A DNA stretch of 64,000 nt. Origin: an uncultured bacterium (GTDB lineage Bacteria > Planctomycetota > Phycisphaerae > Phycisphaerales > UBA1924). The translations under genes and the position numbers were made by a program. Below the pieces are notes generated by a model. That model made no database searches and was not told where the DNA came from. It worked only from the letters and a program-made list of their open reading frames with translations. The stretch lies in assembly GCA_903834785.1 (NCBI GenBank), contig CAILKP010000042.1:1-64000 (forward strand), written 5' to 3'. Shown piece after piece: positions 18,239 to 27,301 of the stretch; position 1 is the first letter of the stretch; the number at the start of each line of letters is the position of its first letter.

Positions 18239-19474
18239 ATGGGCATCAGACTATCCCGTATTGTCGCGTGCATTGCTGCTGTGTTGCTCTCGCTGGTGTG
18301 TGCCGGTCGTGTGGCGGCCGGGCCGACGTCGTTTGTGTATCAGGGGCGGCTGGAGGAGGGCGGGCAGCCGGCGACGGGGACGTTTGACATGCGGTTCGGG
18401 CTGTTTGCGACCTCGACCGGCGGGCCGGTGATCGGGTCGTACCAGTGCGTTGACAACGTGGTGGTGACCAACGGGTTGTTCTCGATGGAGCTGGACCTGG
18501 TGGCGCCGAGCTCGGGCGCGGACACGTTCTTGCAGGTTGAGACGCGGGCGGACACCGGGCTGACGTGCGGGAACACGTCGGGGCTGGTGGCGCTGACGCC
18601 TCGGGTGAAGCTGGGGGCAAGCCCGAAGGCGGTCTACTCGCTGGCGGTGCCGGCCAACTCGCCGACGATGCCGGGGGCGATCCGGTTTGATCCGACGCTG
18701 AGGCAGTTTCAGGGGTATGACGGGGCGTTCTGGTATCCGCTGACGTACGGGGCGGCGGTGGTTCCGACGAACTCGCCGCAGTACACAACGCCGGGCGTTT
18801 CGGCGTTTGTGGTACCTGCTGGTGTGACGCGGCTTGGCGTGGACATCTGGGGAGCTGGCGGTGGCGGCGGCGGTTCGGGCGCGGGTGCAGCGGCACCGAC
18901 GACGGGGGCTTGCACGGCGGGGACGGGGGGCTACGGCGCGGGCGGCGGTGGTGGAGGTGGCGGTGGTGCGGGGCGGTTCATCATTGATGTGACGCCGGGT
19001 GAGACGCTGCTGCTGGACATTGGAGCCGGTGGTGCGGCGGGGGCTGCGGGGCAGCCGGGTGCATCGGGCGGGGTGACACGGGTTCGCCGCGGCGGCGTTG
19101 CGCTGATCACAGCGGCCTCGGGCTCGCCGGGAGCGGCGGGAACGATGGTGGTCATGGGTTCGGGCTCGTGCAACGGGAGTCCTGGTGGCGCGGGTGGGGC
19201 TCCGGGGTCGCAGCCGACGCTGGCGGGAACGACGACGCTCACTGAGGCAAGTTTGCCTGGCCTGGGCAGTGGTGGCGGGACGGGGCCGTCGTGTACGTCG
19301 ACATTCCCGAACCCCACGGTGTGGTGCCCGGCGAGCGGCGGGCAGGGCGGCGGCGCGCGGAGTCTCTCCGCGCCGCTGGCCGTGGACAACTCTGGTGCTG
19401 GCGGGAGCGGCGGGCGGCCGGGGCTTGCGGCGACGAGCGGGTCGGCGGGTCGGATCCGGTTGTTCTGGTACTGA
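18239..19474 (+). CDS. Exported YQG-module protein with glycine-rich domain
   Basis: Protein of 411 residues, signal peptide MGIRLSRIVACIAAVLLSLV. The N-terminal module (FVYQGRLEEGGQPATGTFDM and LTPRVKLGASPKAVYSL) resembles that of the protein encoded at 9511-10710. From about residue 185 a glycine-rich domain begins with FVVPAGVTRLGVDIWGAGGG, continues with RFIIDVTPGETLLLDIGAGGA, and is followed by long Gly/Ala/Ser stretches; this is the layout of bacterial Gly_rich_2-type domains. It is probably a surface or matrix protein. The 191 bases upstream hold the end of the dehydrogenase gene and no other gene. Confidence 0.78.
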   Translation: MGIRLSRIVACIAAVLLSLVCAGRVAAGPTSFVYQGRLEEGGQPATGTFDMRFGLFATSTGGPVIGSYQCVDNVVVTNGLFSMELDLVAPSSGADTFLQVETRADTGLTCGNTSGLVALTPRVKLGASPKAVYSLAVPANSPTMPGAIRFDPTLRQFQGYDGAFWYPLTYGAAVVPTNSPQYTTPGVSAFVVPAGVTRLGVDIWGAGGGGGGSGAGAAAPTTGACTAGTGGYGAGGGGGGGGGAGRFIIDVTPGETLLLDIGAGGAAGAAGQPGASGGVTRVRRGGVALITAASGSPGAAGTMVVMGSGSCNGSPGGAGGAPGSQPTLAGTTTLTEASLPGLGSGGGTGPSCTSTFPNPTVWCPASGGQGGGARSLSAPLAVDNSGAGGSGGRPGLAATSGSAGRIRLFWY

Positions 19475-19566
19475 GCGTGGCGCGGAATCTGGGATTTGGA
19501 TCGGGGAGCGGGGAAGGGGTGAATGCCGGAGTGCCCCGGGGCGGTGTGGGCCGGTACCCTGCGGGT

Positions 19567-20925
19567 ATGGCCAAGAAGACCAAGAGTGCGTCGGGTTCCG
19601 CATCTGCCGCCAGCGCGGTTGCCAGCAAGCCACTGCCGTCACCGTTTGCTGTGGGCGGAGCGGGCAAGGGCGAGGCGGCTGACGACCCGGCGATGGCGAT
19701 GCTCACAAGTATTCCGCAGGCGGAGTACGCGGCGCGGCGGGCGGAGGTGCTGAAGCAACTCAACGGCGCGATCGGCGTGATCTTCTCTGGCGAGGGTGCG
19801 GACCCGCGGCACGGGACGTGGGCGCCGGACCCGTTCTTTTACTACCTCACGGGTATCACCGGTGAGCAGCAGGCGGCGGTGCTGTTTGACCCTTCGCACG
19901 AGGACCCGACCAAGCGGATTGTGCTGTTTTTGCGGCCGCTGAACCCGGAGTCGGACCGCTGGGATGCGTTCCGTGACGGGATCGGCAAGTCGATACGTGA
20001 GCGGCTGGGCTTCGGGACGGTGATGCGGACGGGGCACCTGCCGGACATGCTGACGGGCGCGGCGCGGCGGGCGCGGAAGATGGCGTGCCTGCACCCGTTT
20101 GGCAACTACAACGCGCCGGTGAGCGGTGACCTGTTGACGTTCCGCAAGGTGCAAGAGCGGATCCCTGGTGTGAGCATTGACGACCGGACGGAGATTCTGC
20201 GGCAGATGCGCTCGAGGAAGTCGCCGGCGGAGATCGCGATGGTGCGGCACGCCATTGAGATCACTGCCGCGGGGCTGGAGGCCGCGCTGCGGGTGCTGCA
20301 GCCGGGCTCGGGCGAGGCGCCGGTGGCGGGGGCTATTGAGAACACGTATCGCCAGCACGGGGCGCACGGCCCGTCGGGCGGGGTGACGGCGTATAACACG
20401 ATCGCCGGCTCGGGTGCGCGGGGCACGCTGCTGCACTACCGCGCCAACGACGGGCCGACGGATGATGGCGACTTGATGGTCATTGACACGGGCGCGCAGT
20501 TTGCCGGTTACGCGGCGGACATCACGCGGACGTATCCGGTGAACGGCGTGTTCAGCAGTGAGCAGCGGGACTTGTACGAGCTGGTGCTGACGGCGCAGGC
20601 GGCGAGCATTAAAGCGGCGCGGCCGGGGGCGACGATGACGGATGTGAACAACGCCAGCCGCGAGGTGTTTGACAAGCGCGGGATGCTGGATCACTTCTGG
20701 CACGGCATCGGCCACCACCTGGGGCTGCAGGTGCACGACACGGACCCGGGCACGCCGCTGCAGCCGGGGCACCTGATCACGATCGAGCCGGGGCTGTACA
20801 TTCCGGAGCGGAAGATCGGCATCCGGATTGAGGATGACATCCTGATCACGCGCGGGGGCAATGAGAATCTTTCGGTGCAGATCCCCAAGACGATCAAGGA
20901 GATTGAGGCGGCGATGAAGGGGTGA
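19567..20925 (+). CDS. Xaa-Pro aminopeptidase (M24B)
   Basis: Protein of 452 residues. A low-complexity N-terminus (about 1-40) precedes an AMP_N domain (about 50-185) and the pita-bread catalytic domain. The dinuclear metal ligands can be read in order: VIDTGAQ (Asp), ADITRT (Asp), HGIGHHLGLQVHD (His), ITIEPGLY (Glu) and IRIEDD (Glu). The enzyme removes N-terminal residues from peptides with Pro in second position. The upstream in-frame extension into the previous gene is not credible, because ATG at 19567 lies just after the previous stop and gives a family-size protein. Confidence 0.92.
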   Translation: MAKKTKSASGSASAASAVASKPLPSPFAVGGAGKGEAADDPAMAMLTSIPQAEYAARRAEVLKQLNGAIGVIFSGEGADPRHGTWAPDPFFYYLTGITGEQQAAVLFDPSHEDPTKRIVLFLRPLNPESDRWDAFRDGIGKSIRERLGFGTVMRTGHLPDMLTGAARRARKMACLHPFGNYNAPVSGDLLTFRKVQERIPGVSIDDRTEILRQMRSRKSPAEIAMVRHAIEITAAGLEAALRVLQPGSGEAPVAGAIENTYRQHGAHGPSGGVTAYNTIAGSGARGTLLHYRANDGPTDDGDLMVIDTGAQFAGYAADITRTYPVNGVFSSEQRDLYELVLTAQAASIKAARPGATMTDVNNASREVFDKRGMLDHFWHGIGHHLGLQVHDTDPGTPLQPGHLITIEPGLYIPERKIGIRIEDDILITRGGNENLSVQIPKTIKEIEAAMKG

Positions 20926-20950
20926 GGTGAGGGGCGGTGCGCGGAATGTG

Positions 20951-21022
20951 AAGGCACACCGGGCGGAAGCCCGGTGGCACGGGAAAGCGGTGCCGCGCGT
21001 GGCACCGCCCTTCTGGGCGGTG
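20951..21022. repeat. REP-like hairpin, copy 1, followed by competing hairpins
   Basis: AAGGCACACCGGGCGGAAGCCCGGTGGCAC folds into an 8-bp stem (CACCGGGC/GCCCGGTG) with a GGAA loop of the GNRA type. Just downstream, GCGGTGCC (20987-20994) can pair with GGCACCGC (21001-21008), while CACCGCCC (21003-21010) can pair with GGGCGGTG (21015-21022). These two stems share bases and cannot form together. Confidence 0.8.
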
Positions 21023-21074
21023 GGTTGCGCTTCAGCCGCACGACAACGCGTGATCGACGTGGGCCGCGGAAAGC

Positions 21075-21105
21075 AAAGGCACACCGGGCGGAAGCCCGGT
21101 GCCAC
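21075..21105. repeat. REP-like hairpin, copy 2
   Basis: AAAGGCACACCGGGCGGAAG followed by CCCGGTGCCAC: same stem and GGAA loop as the copy at 20951, with a longer complementary flank (GGCAC/GTGCC). Confidence 0.85.
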
Positions 21106-21141
21106 GGAGGTGGGGCAACGTAACTGCACGAGGCGGCCCGG

Positions 21142-22035
21142 TCACTTGGCAGACGGCGGCAGGTACGGATTCTCTGGCGTGGGAACGACCCAGAGCCTGT
21201 CCTCAAAGAGGTAGACCCAGTACCGGCCTTGTGCCACGAAGCCCATGAGCGAACTCCACTCGGCGTCATAGTCCTTGAGGCCCGCCGTACCGACAAGCTG
21301 CGTGACACCGAGCGAACGCCACTGGTCGTTCTGCTTGGTCATGAACTCGACGCACAGGTCATCCTTACGCGAGTAGGGCTGACGCAGCGTGCCGCAAAAT
21401 GCAGCAACTTGAGCCGCGGCGCTCGCGTTGTAGATGAAACTGGTCTGAATCCGGGAGGGAATCCGCCGTAGATTCTGACCCTCCGGCCACTCCCACGGCG
21501 GCGGGTACGTTTTGAGCGTGGAATCGTACCCGGCTCCAAGCGTGGACATCCATGGCGCACCCTTGTCAGCAGGATGCCGGAGGCCGCCAATTGTGAACGA
21601 CATTCGCTCGCCGGCGGCGTGCCACTGCTCACGCGAGATCAGCTCGTTCTCACCGGTCAGGGGGTTGAGCTTCCAGAACTGCACACCTTGGCTCGGCGTG
21701 TCTCGTAACGCATAGGGCGCATCCGCACGTAGCCGGTCAATCTGTCTGACGTCAATCTTCACATCCCAAACATCGCTGATGACCCCAAGGAAGATGTCAG
21801 CATCGACGGTCTTTGTCGCGATGCCAAAGCTGGTGATCTCAACTCGTCGGTCGAGTGCGGAGCGGTCCCAGTTCACGAGCGTGAACGGCTTCACTTGAGT
21901 CGTATCTGCCTCGATCCGGCCCGTCCACGTCGGCCGCGGCGGGCGAGGAACAGAAGCCCCCGGGATGCCGGGTACGGTGATGCAGCCAGCGACAAGTGAA
22001 CATGCCACCAGCAGCGTTCCGAGAACGGGTTTCAT
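21142..22035 (-). CDS. Predicted lipoprotein of unknown function
   Basis: Protein of 297 residues starting MKPVLGTLLVACSLVAGC; LVAGC is a lipobox, so the mature protein should be lipid-anchored at Cys18. The ATG at 22035 is preceded by CGGAGGAAAACT and gives a compact signal peptide; an ATG five codons upstream is possible. The body is rich in Trp and Tyr and shows no family motif that I recognise. The gene lies between copies of a REP-like hairpin (two on its 3' side, one on its 5' side). Confidence 0.75.
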   Translation of the reverse strand: MKPVLGTLLVACSLVAGCITVPGIPGASVPRPPRPTWTGRIEADTTQVKPFTLVNWDRSALDRRVEITSFGIATKTVDADIFLGVISDVWDVKIDVRQIDRLRADAPYALRDTPSQGVQFWKLNPLTGENELISREQWHAAGERMSFTIGGLRHPADKGAPWMSTLGAGYDSTLKTYPPPWEWPEGQNLRRIPSRIQTSFIYNASAAAQVAAFCGTLRQPYSRKDDLCVEFMTKQNDQWRSLGVTQLVGTAGLKDYDAEWSSLMGFVAQGRYWVYLFEDRLWVVPTPENPYLPPSAK

Positions 22036-22191
22036 AGTTTTCCTCCGCATCGCACTCCCTTTTCAACTACCAAGTCCCACTGAGCGGAACGGTATCCACC
22101 GCCCACCGGGCCTGGGTGGTAGTGCCTTTCGGGACGATGGGAGGCGTTTCAATCGCGTGGCGAGGCGTGACCGCTCGGGGCGGAGGAAAGC

Positions 22192-22222
22192 AAAGGCACA
22201 CCGGGCAGAAGCCCGGTGCCAC
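22192..22222. repeat. REP-like hairpin, copy 3
   Basis: AAAGGCACACCGGGCAGAAG followed by CCCGGTGCCAC. It differs from copy 2 by one base in the loop (AGAA instead of GGAA) while the stem is kept, and shares GGAAAGCAAAGGCAC on its left side. Confidence 0.85.
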
Positions 22223-22256
22223 AGTGGTGGCGTCACGTTGTTGGCGCTGCGGGGCT

Positions 22257-23639
22257 TTACTTGCTTTGTTCGCGGACGAGCCTGTCGAGGAGTTCCTTCT
22301 CGGCCTGCTGGTAGCTGGCGAAGGCTTCGGTGAGGCGCTGGCGGAGTTCGGCAGCGCGGGCGGCATCGACGGGGCGGCCGGCGGCGGTGGAGGTTGCCGA
22401 GATGCTCTCGAGGCTCGCGGTCACGCCGCGGAGCTCGCTGACGGCATCGGCGTAGTTGCGGCTGGCCATGAAGAGCAGGTCCTGCTGGAGCTCTTTGCGG
22501 CTGGGCTGGTAGAGGAGCTTCCAGGGGTTGCGGCGGACCTCGGCGAGGGTGAGCTTGAGCTGGTCGCTGGCTAGGCGGGCGGAGGCGACCATGAGGCGGA
22601 GCTCGGGGAGGGTTTCATCGGCGAAGGTGCCGGCCTTGCCCATGAGCGTGTCGGCGTTTTTGCTGGCGGTTTCGAAGCTGGCCAGGGCGGCGCGGCCCTG
22701 CTCGACGGTGTCGGTGACCTGCTTGTAAAGCTTGCCGGAGTCGGGGTTGAGTGTGCCGACGAAGGCACGGGTATCAGCCAGGGTCTGGGTGATGTTGTCG
22801 CGCCACTGGGGCATAGTGGCTTCGACATCGGCGACGATGCGCCGGGCGGAGTCCATGGTGTCGTTGAAGTTCTTGACGGCACCGGGCGCGGCGGAGATGG
22901 TGGCGCGGATGTCGGGGCGGTTCTCGTCGATGGTGGCCTCGACCTTTTCGACGATGTTACTGACGCGCTTGACACTGTCGCGGACATCGGTGCGGACGGC
23001 TTCGTAGTCGCTGTTGAGTTTGGCCGCGAGTTCCTGGGCCTCGCCGAAGGCGGCCTTGAGGCGGTCGATGGCAGCCTTGTCGAGGCCGGCCTGTGCGAGG
23101 AGCCCGGGGGCGAGCACGCCACGGATGCGGCCGTTGTCGGCCAGGGTGCTTTCGGGCGGGAGCGGGTTGGTCTTATCGAGCTTGGGCCAGCCGACGGAGA
23201 CGACGTTGAGAACGGAGCCGGAGCCGAGGATGGGCTGCTCGAGGCGGAGTTCCAGCGGGCGGCCGCGGGGGTCGAAGCCGGCGGGGATGTCACGCGGGGC
23301 ACCAATGGGCTTGGCCACCATGGCGGAGAGGTCGGGGTCTTTGTAGAGGCGGATGTTCTTGGGCAGGGAGAACTCGACGAAGACCTTGGTGGGGAAGGCG
23401 GGGTCGTCGAAGCTGATGCGCTCGACGCGGCCCTGGTCCTGGCCGCCGACGCGCACGGGCGAGCCGGGCTTGAGGCCGGCGGCGCCTTCCATGAGCTCGA
23501 ACTCGGCCTGGTAGGTGTTCTTGGGGCGGAAGGCGTCGAGCTGGTTGCCGATGGTGGCGAAGATGCCCACAGCACCGGCGAGGCCAGCGAGCATCCACAG
23601 GGCCGCGGTTACGTATTGCTTGGTGGATCGTGTCGCCAT
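22257..23639 (-). CDS. MlaD/MCE-domain lipid-transport protein
   Basis: Protein of 460 residues beginning MATRSTKQYVTAALWMLAGL. One N-terminal membrane segment (about 9-30) is followed by an MCE domain (about 40-130; YQAEFELMEGAAGLKPGSPV and VRVGGQDQGRVERI are characteristic). A long helical region (about 190-455) with coiled-coil character follows. MCE proteins of this shape are the periplasmic substrate-binding and tunnel part of Mla-type ABC lipid transporters. No MlaE/MlaF genes are adjacent, so the transporter core must be elsewhere. A start 12 codons upstream is also open. Confidence 0.85.
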   Translation of the reverse strand: MATRSTKQYVTAALWMLAGLAGAVGIFATIGNQLDAFRPKNTYQAEFELMEGAAGLKPGSPVRVGGQDQGRVERISFDDPAFPTKVFVEFSLPKNIRLYKDPDLSAMVAKPIGAPRDIPAGFDPRGRPLELRLEQPILGSGSVLNVVSVGWPKLDKTNPLPPESTLADNGRIRGVLAPGLLAQAGLDKAAIDRLKAAFGEAQELAAKLNSDYEAVRTDVRDSVKRVSNIVEKVEATIDENRPDIRATISAAPGAVKNFNDTMDSARRIVADVEATMPQWRDNITQTLADTRAFVGTLNPDSGKLYKQVTDTVEQGRAALASFETASKNADTLMGKAGTFADETLPELRLMVASARLASDQLKLTLAEVRRNPWKLLYQPSRKELQQDLLFMASRNYADAVSELRGVTASLESISATSTAAGRPVDAARAAELRQRLTEAFASYQQAEKELLDRLVREQSK

Positions 23640-23881
23640 GGCGAAGTGTTCCGAGGCATTGCCGAGCACCGGCACCGGCCCGAGCGTGGTACGATGTTAG
23701 CGATGACAAACCCCCGCGGGAGCGGGAAAGTGTCAGCCGATGATCAAACGTGGAATGCGGTGTGGCCCTTCCCCTTCCGTTCCCCCCTCCCTGTGCCCCC
23801 CCACTGTTTTCATGTGACTTGACCTCCGGTGAATCAACCTCCCCCGTGCCGCAGGTTTGCCGGGACTCAGCAAGGATCGCG

Positions 23882-24859
23882 ATGAGCAACATCAGCAGCG
23901 GGGTCACCCTGGTCACCGGCGCAGCCGGGTTCATCGGCTCGCACCTGTGCGAGGCGCTGCTGGCGCGGGGCGGGCGGGTGGTGGGCGTGGACAACTTTGA
24001 TCCGTACTACGACCCGGCGATCAAGCGGCGGAACCTGCAGGTTGTTTCCAATGGGGCCCCGGCCGGAGCGTTTGAGTTTGAGGAGCTGGATCTTGGGGCC
24101 GACGCGGCGGTGGCCGAACTGCTGGCCAAGGTGCGGCCGGCGACGGTCATTCACCTGGCGGCCAAGGCGGGCGTGCGGCCGAGTATTGCCGACCCGGTGG
24201 CATGGATGCACGCCAACGTGATGGTGACGCAGACGCTGCTGACTGAGGCCCACAAGGCGGGGGTGGCCCGGGTGGTGGCGGCGAGTTCAAGCTCGGTGTA
24301 CGGCAACTGCAAGGTCGCGCCGTTTCGCGAGGATGCGGATGTTTCGGAGCCGATCAGCCCGTATGCCGCCAGCAAGCGGGCGTGCGAGCTGCTGGCGTTC
24401 ACGCACCATCACTTGCACCGGCAGCCGGTGGCGATGCTGAGGTTTTTCACGGTGTTCGGGCCGCGGCAGCGTCCGGACCTGGCGATCAGCATGTTCATGC
24501 GGAAGATCCACTCGGGCACACCGATCGATGTGTTCGGCGATCTTGGGACGGCGCGGGATTACACCTACGTGGCTGACACGGTGGCGGGGATCATCGCGGC
24601 GGCGGAGAACGTGGATCGATTCGGGTACCGCATCTGGAACCTGGGGCATGACCATCCGGTGTCGCTGGGGGAGATGATCGGGGCGATCGGGGTGACGGTG
24701 GGTCGCGAGGCGGTGATGAACCGGCAGCCCCAGCGGCCGGGCGATGTGGACCGGACGTGGGCGGACCTGACCCGGGCGAAGGCGGAGCTGGGATACGCGC
24801 CGACGACGAGCTTTGAGGCGGGGCTGGCGCGGCAGTGGCAGTGGCTGCAGAGCCAGTGA
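23882..24859 (+). CDS. NAD-dependent sugar-nucleotide epimerase
   Basis: Extended short-chain dehydrogenase of 325 residues. The Rossmann motif TGAAGFIGSHL is at 12-22, SSSSVYG marks the catalytic Ser region, and YAASK gives the Tyr/Lys pair. The DNFDPYYDPAIKRRNL segment and the RFFTVFGPRQRPDLAI segment are typical of UDP-glucuronate/UDP-galacturonate 4-epimerases. Product specificity cannot be read safely. The start follows AAGGATCGCG. It may head a plus-strand run reaching 28507, together with envelope-related genes. Confidence 0.88.
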   Translation: MSNISSGVTLVTGAAGFIGSHLCEALLARGGRVVGVDNFDPYYDPAIKRRNLQVVSNGAPAGAFEFEELDLGADAAVAELLAKVRPATVIHLAAKAGVRPSIADPVAWMHANVMVTQTLLTEAHKAGVARVVAASSSSVYGNCKVAPFREDADVSEPISPYAASKRACELLAFTHHHLHRQPVAMLRFFTVFGPRQRPDLAISMFMRKIHSGTPIDVFGDLGTARDYTYVADTVAGIIAAAENVDRFGYRIWNLGHDHPVSLGEMIGAIGVTVGREAVMNRQPQRPGDVDRTWADLTRAKAELGYAPTTSFEAGLARQWQWLQSQ

Positions 24860-24907
24860 CGCGGGGGCGGGGCGTGGGCGGGGCGGGGTCGATATGATTT
24901 GATCAGC

Positions 24908-25570
24908 ATGAACTGCCGCCCTGTAACACGTGTTTCGGCCGCTCGCCTGCGCTCTGCCGGGGGATTTGCGTTGGGCGCAGTGCTGGCGGTGGGTGTTTTG
25001 GCCGGGCTGGGCGGCTGCGGCACGCTCAATGAGTCGACGCGGATGGGATCCGTTGAGCTTGAGTCGTTCAAATCTTCGCGTGTGAACACGGTCGAGCCGA
25101 TCAACTTTGCTGCCGGTGGTGACGGGCCGAGCATTGACTCGCTGCAGCGCGACGGGTGGGCGCAGGTGGGCGATTCGACGGGGTTTGCCCCGGTGCAGCA
25201 CTATCCGACGTACACGCTTGGCGGGGCGCAGCCGCGGTATCTGCGGACGACGGTGCGGCAGCGGTCGGCGTTTCCGACGGCGGTGAGCGCGACGCAGACG
25301 TGGGCGGAGGACCAACACCTGATGGCCGCGGCTGAAGGTGCAGCGGGACCGTTCTGGGCGGCCAGTGACCTGGTGCTGATGATCCCGCGGATGTTCTTTG
25401 CAGCGCCGTGGGAAGTGACGACGAGCCCGGCGGGTCCGCGGCAGCGGTCGCCCCGGAATCTGATGCCGGTCCGCCCGACGGGTGAGGCCACGGTTCCAGG
25501 GCGGAGCGGCTCGGGTGCGGCGGAGGCGCCGGATCGGATCACGGTTCCGCAGCCAGCGATTGCACCGTGA
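24908..25570 (+). CDS. Predicted lipoprotein of unknown function
   Basis: Protein of about 220 residues. The N-terminal Arg-rich region and hydrophobic stretch end in LAGLGGCGTL, a lipobox-like sequence. The rest is Pro/Ser/Thr-rich and has a WAASDLVLMIPRMFFAAPWE segment that could be a short amphipathic or membrane-associated helix. I do not recognise a family. The gap to the downstream rhodanese gene is 46 bases, so the two may be co-transcribed. Confidence 0.65.
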   Translation: MNCRPVTRVSAARLRSAGGFALGAVLAVGVLAGLGGCGTLNESTRMGSVELESFKSSRVNTVEPINFAAGGDGPSIDSLQRDGWAQVGDSTGFAPVQHYPTYTLGGAQPRYLRTTVRQRSAFPTAVSATQTWAEDQHLMAAAEGAAGPFWAASDLVLMIPRMFFAAPWEVTTSPAGPRQRSPRNLMPVRPTGEATVPGRSGSGAAEAPDRITVPQPAIAP

Positions 25571-25616
25571 TGGTGCGACTGGTTTTGCACTGACTTGATT
25601 TTGAAGGAAGCACAAG

Positions 25617-26033
25617 ATGGAAGCAGGCGGTGGACATGCCAAACCCGGCCTTGACCAGCACGGCCTGCCCGTGGGGTATCCGTTCCAGTCGGAGTGGGAA
25701 GTCACGCCGCGGCAGACGGCCGAGGCGATGAAGCCGGCGGCGGGTGTGAGCCCCCCACTGCTGCTGGATTGCCGGCGGCCGGAGGAGTGGCAGCACTGCC
25801 GCATCGAGGGGGCGACACTGTTTCCGATGCAGACGGTGGCGCAGCAGGCCGATGAAGTGGAGGAAGCGGCCGGCGGGAAGGACCGGCCGATCATCGTGTA
25901 CTGCCACCACGGCCAGCGGTCGCTGCGAGTGACGGCGGCGCTGCGGGGAATGGGCTTTACGGATGTGCGATCGATGGCGGGCGGGATTGACTTGTGGTCG
26001 GTGGATATAGATGCGACAGTTCCCCGTTATTAG
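25617..26033 (+). CDS. Rhodanese-like domain protein
   Basis: Single-domain rhodanese of 138 residues. LLLDCRRPEEWQHCRIEGATLFP is the entry motif and VYCHHGQRS the active-site loop with the catalytic Cys near residue 98. The GGIDLWS ending is typical. Such proteins carry sulfane sulfur for tRNA thiolation, cofactor assembly or detoxification; nothing nearby narrows the role. AAGGAAG lies upstream of the ATG. Confidence 0.9.
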   Translation: MEAGGGHAKPGLDQHGLPVGYPFQSEWEVTPRQTAEAMKPAAGVSPPLLLDCRRPEEWQHCRIEGATLFPMQTVAQQADEVEEAAGGKDRPIIVYCHHGQRSLRVTAALRGMGFTDVRSMAGGIDLWSVDIDATVPRY

Positions 26034-26147
26034 GCCGCTGGAGCCGGGTGGAGAGCCCCCGGCGGAAGGCACGAAACCCGCGGGGTCGCGTGACGAATGA
26101 AGATGGTGCCAAGGCGGCTTGCCGCGGCAGAACAAGGAGATGGCAAC

Positions 26148-27236
26148 ATGGTTGACTGGTGGAAAAAACTGACTGGCGAACTGATCGACATTGTCGAGGC
26201 ACCGGCGGAATCCCGCGGGACGCTGGTCAGCAAGTTCGAGCGGTACCAGAACGAGATCAAGAACGGCGCACAGCTGATTGTGCGCGAGGGTCAGGTTGCC
26301 GTGTTCGTGGATCAGGGCCGGCTGGCGGACGTGTTCCAGCCGGGTCGGCACGTGCTGAGCACGAGCAACCTGCCGATTCTCTCGACGCTGCGCGGCTGGA
26401 AGTACGGCTTTGAGTCGCCGTTTAAGGCCGAGGTGTACTTCGTCACCACGACGCAGTTCACGGACATGAAGTGGGGCACGATGAACCCCATCATGCGGCG
26501 CGATCCGGAGTTCGGCCCGGTGCGGCTGCGTGCCTTCGGCACGTACGCGTTCCGCGTGACGGATGCGGGCTCGCTGATCAAGGAGATCGTTGGTCCCTCG
26601 GCACACTTCACGACCGACGGGATCATGGAGCAGCTGCGGAACATCATTGTCTCGCGGTTCAGCGACAAGCTGGGCGAGGCGTCGATCCCCATGCTGGACC
26701 TGGCCGGGAAGTACGACGAGCTGGCCGAGACGATTGCCGCGAAGATCAAGCCGGAGTTCCAGGGCTATGGCCTTGAGATCACCAAGCTGCTGATTGAGAA
26801 CGTCTCGCTGCCGCCGGAAGTGGAGACGGCGCTGGACCGCCGGAGCAGCATGGGGATTGTGGGCAACCTGCAGGGCTACACGCAGATGGCGGCGGCCGAT
26901 GCGCTGCTGGCTGCGGCGAAGAACCCGGGTGCCGCGGGGCAGACGATGGGTGTGGGCCTTGGTGTGCTGATGGGCCAGCAGGTGGGCGGTGCGGCGATTG
27001 CCGCCGGCGGGATGGCTCCGCCGCCACCGCTGCCGACGGCGGCGGGCTTTTATGTCGCGGTCAATGGTGCGCAGGCAGGGCCGTTTGATGCCACGGGGCT
27101 GGCGGGCCTGGCGCGTGAAGGCAAGCTTGGCCGCGACACGCTGGTGTGGCGCCAGGGCATGGCCGGCTGGGCCGCAGCTGGTACGGTGAGCGACCTTGGC
27201 GGCGTGCTGGGTGCAACCCCCCCACCGCTGCCGTGA
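26148..27236 (+). CDS. SPFH-domain protein with C-terminal GYF_2 domain
   Basis: Protein of 362 residues; AAGGAGATGGCAAC precedes the ATG. The N-terminal part (about 20-240) is an SPFH/band-7-like domain of the bacterial YdjI/virion-core-like group: GAQLIVREGQVAVFVDQG, FQPGRHVLSTSNLPIL and RLRAFGTYAFRVTDA. A Gly/Ala-rich linker (about 260-305) leads to a GYF_2 (DUF4339) domain with GPF and LVWRQGMAGWAAAG. The SPFH part has no membrane anchor. Relatives are often encoded with zinc-ribbon membrane proteins, as here, and are thought to act in membrane stress or protein quality control. Confidence 0.85.
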   Translation: MVDWWKKLTGELIDIVEAPAESRGTLVSKFERYQNEIKNGAQLIVREGQVAVFVDQGRLADVFQPGRHVLSTSNLPILSTLRGWKYGFESPFKAEVYFVTTTQFTDMKWGTMNPIMRRDPEFGPVRLRAFGTYAFRVTDAGSLIKEIVGPSAHFTTDGIMEQLRNIIVSRFSDKLGEASIPMLDLAGKYDELAETIAAKIKPEFQGYGLEITKLLIENVSLPPEVETALDRRSSMGIVGNLQGYTQMAAADALLAAAKNPGAAGQTMGVGLGVLMGQQVGGAAIAAGGMAPPPPLPTAAGFYVAVNGAQAGPFDATGLAGLAREGKLGRDTLVWRQGMAGWAAAGTVSDLGGVLGATPPPLP

Positions 27237-27301
27237 TGCGGCCGGGTGTGGATGAGTTGCGTACGGGTCGCTGACGTTGTCGCTGTGCTTTTGGCTATCG
27301 C

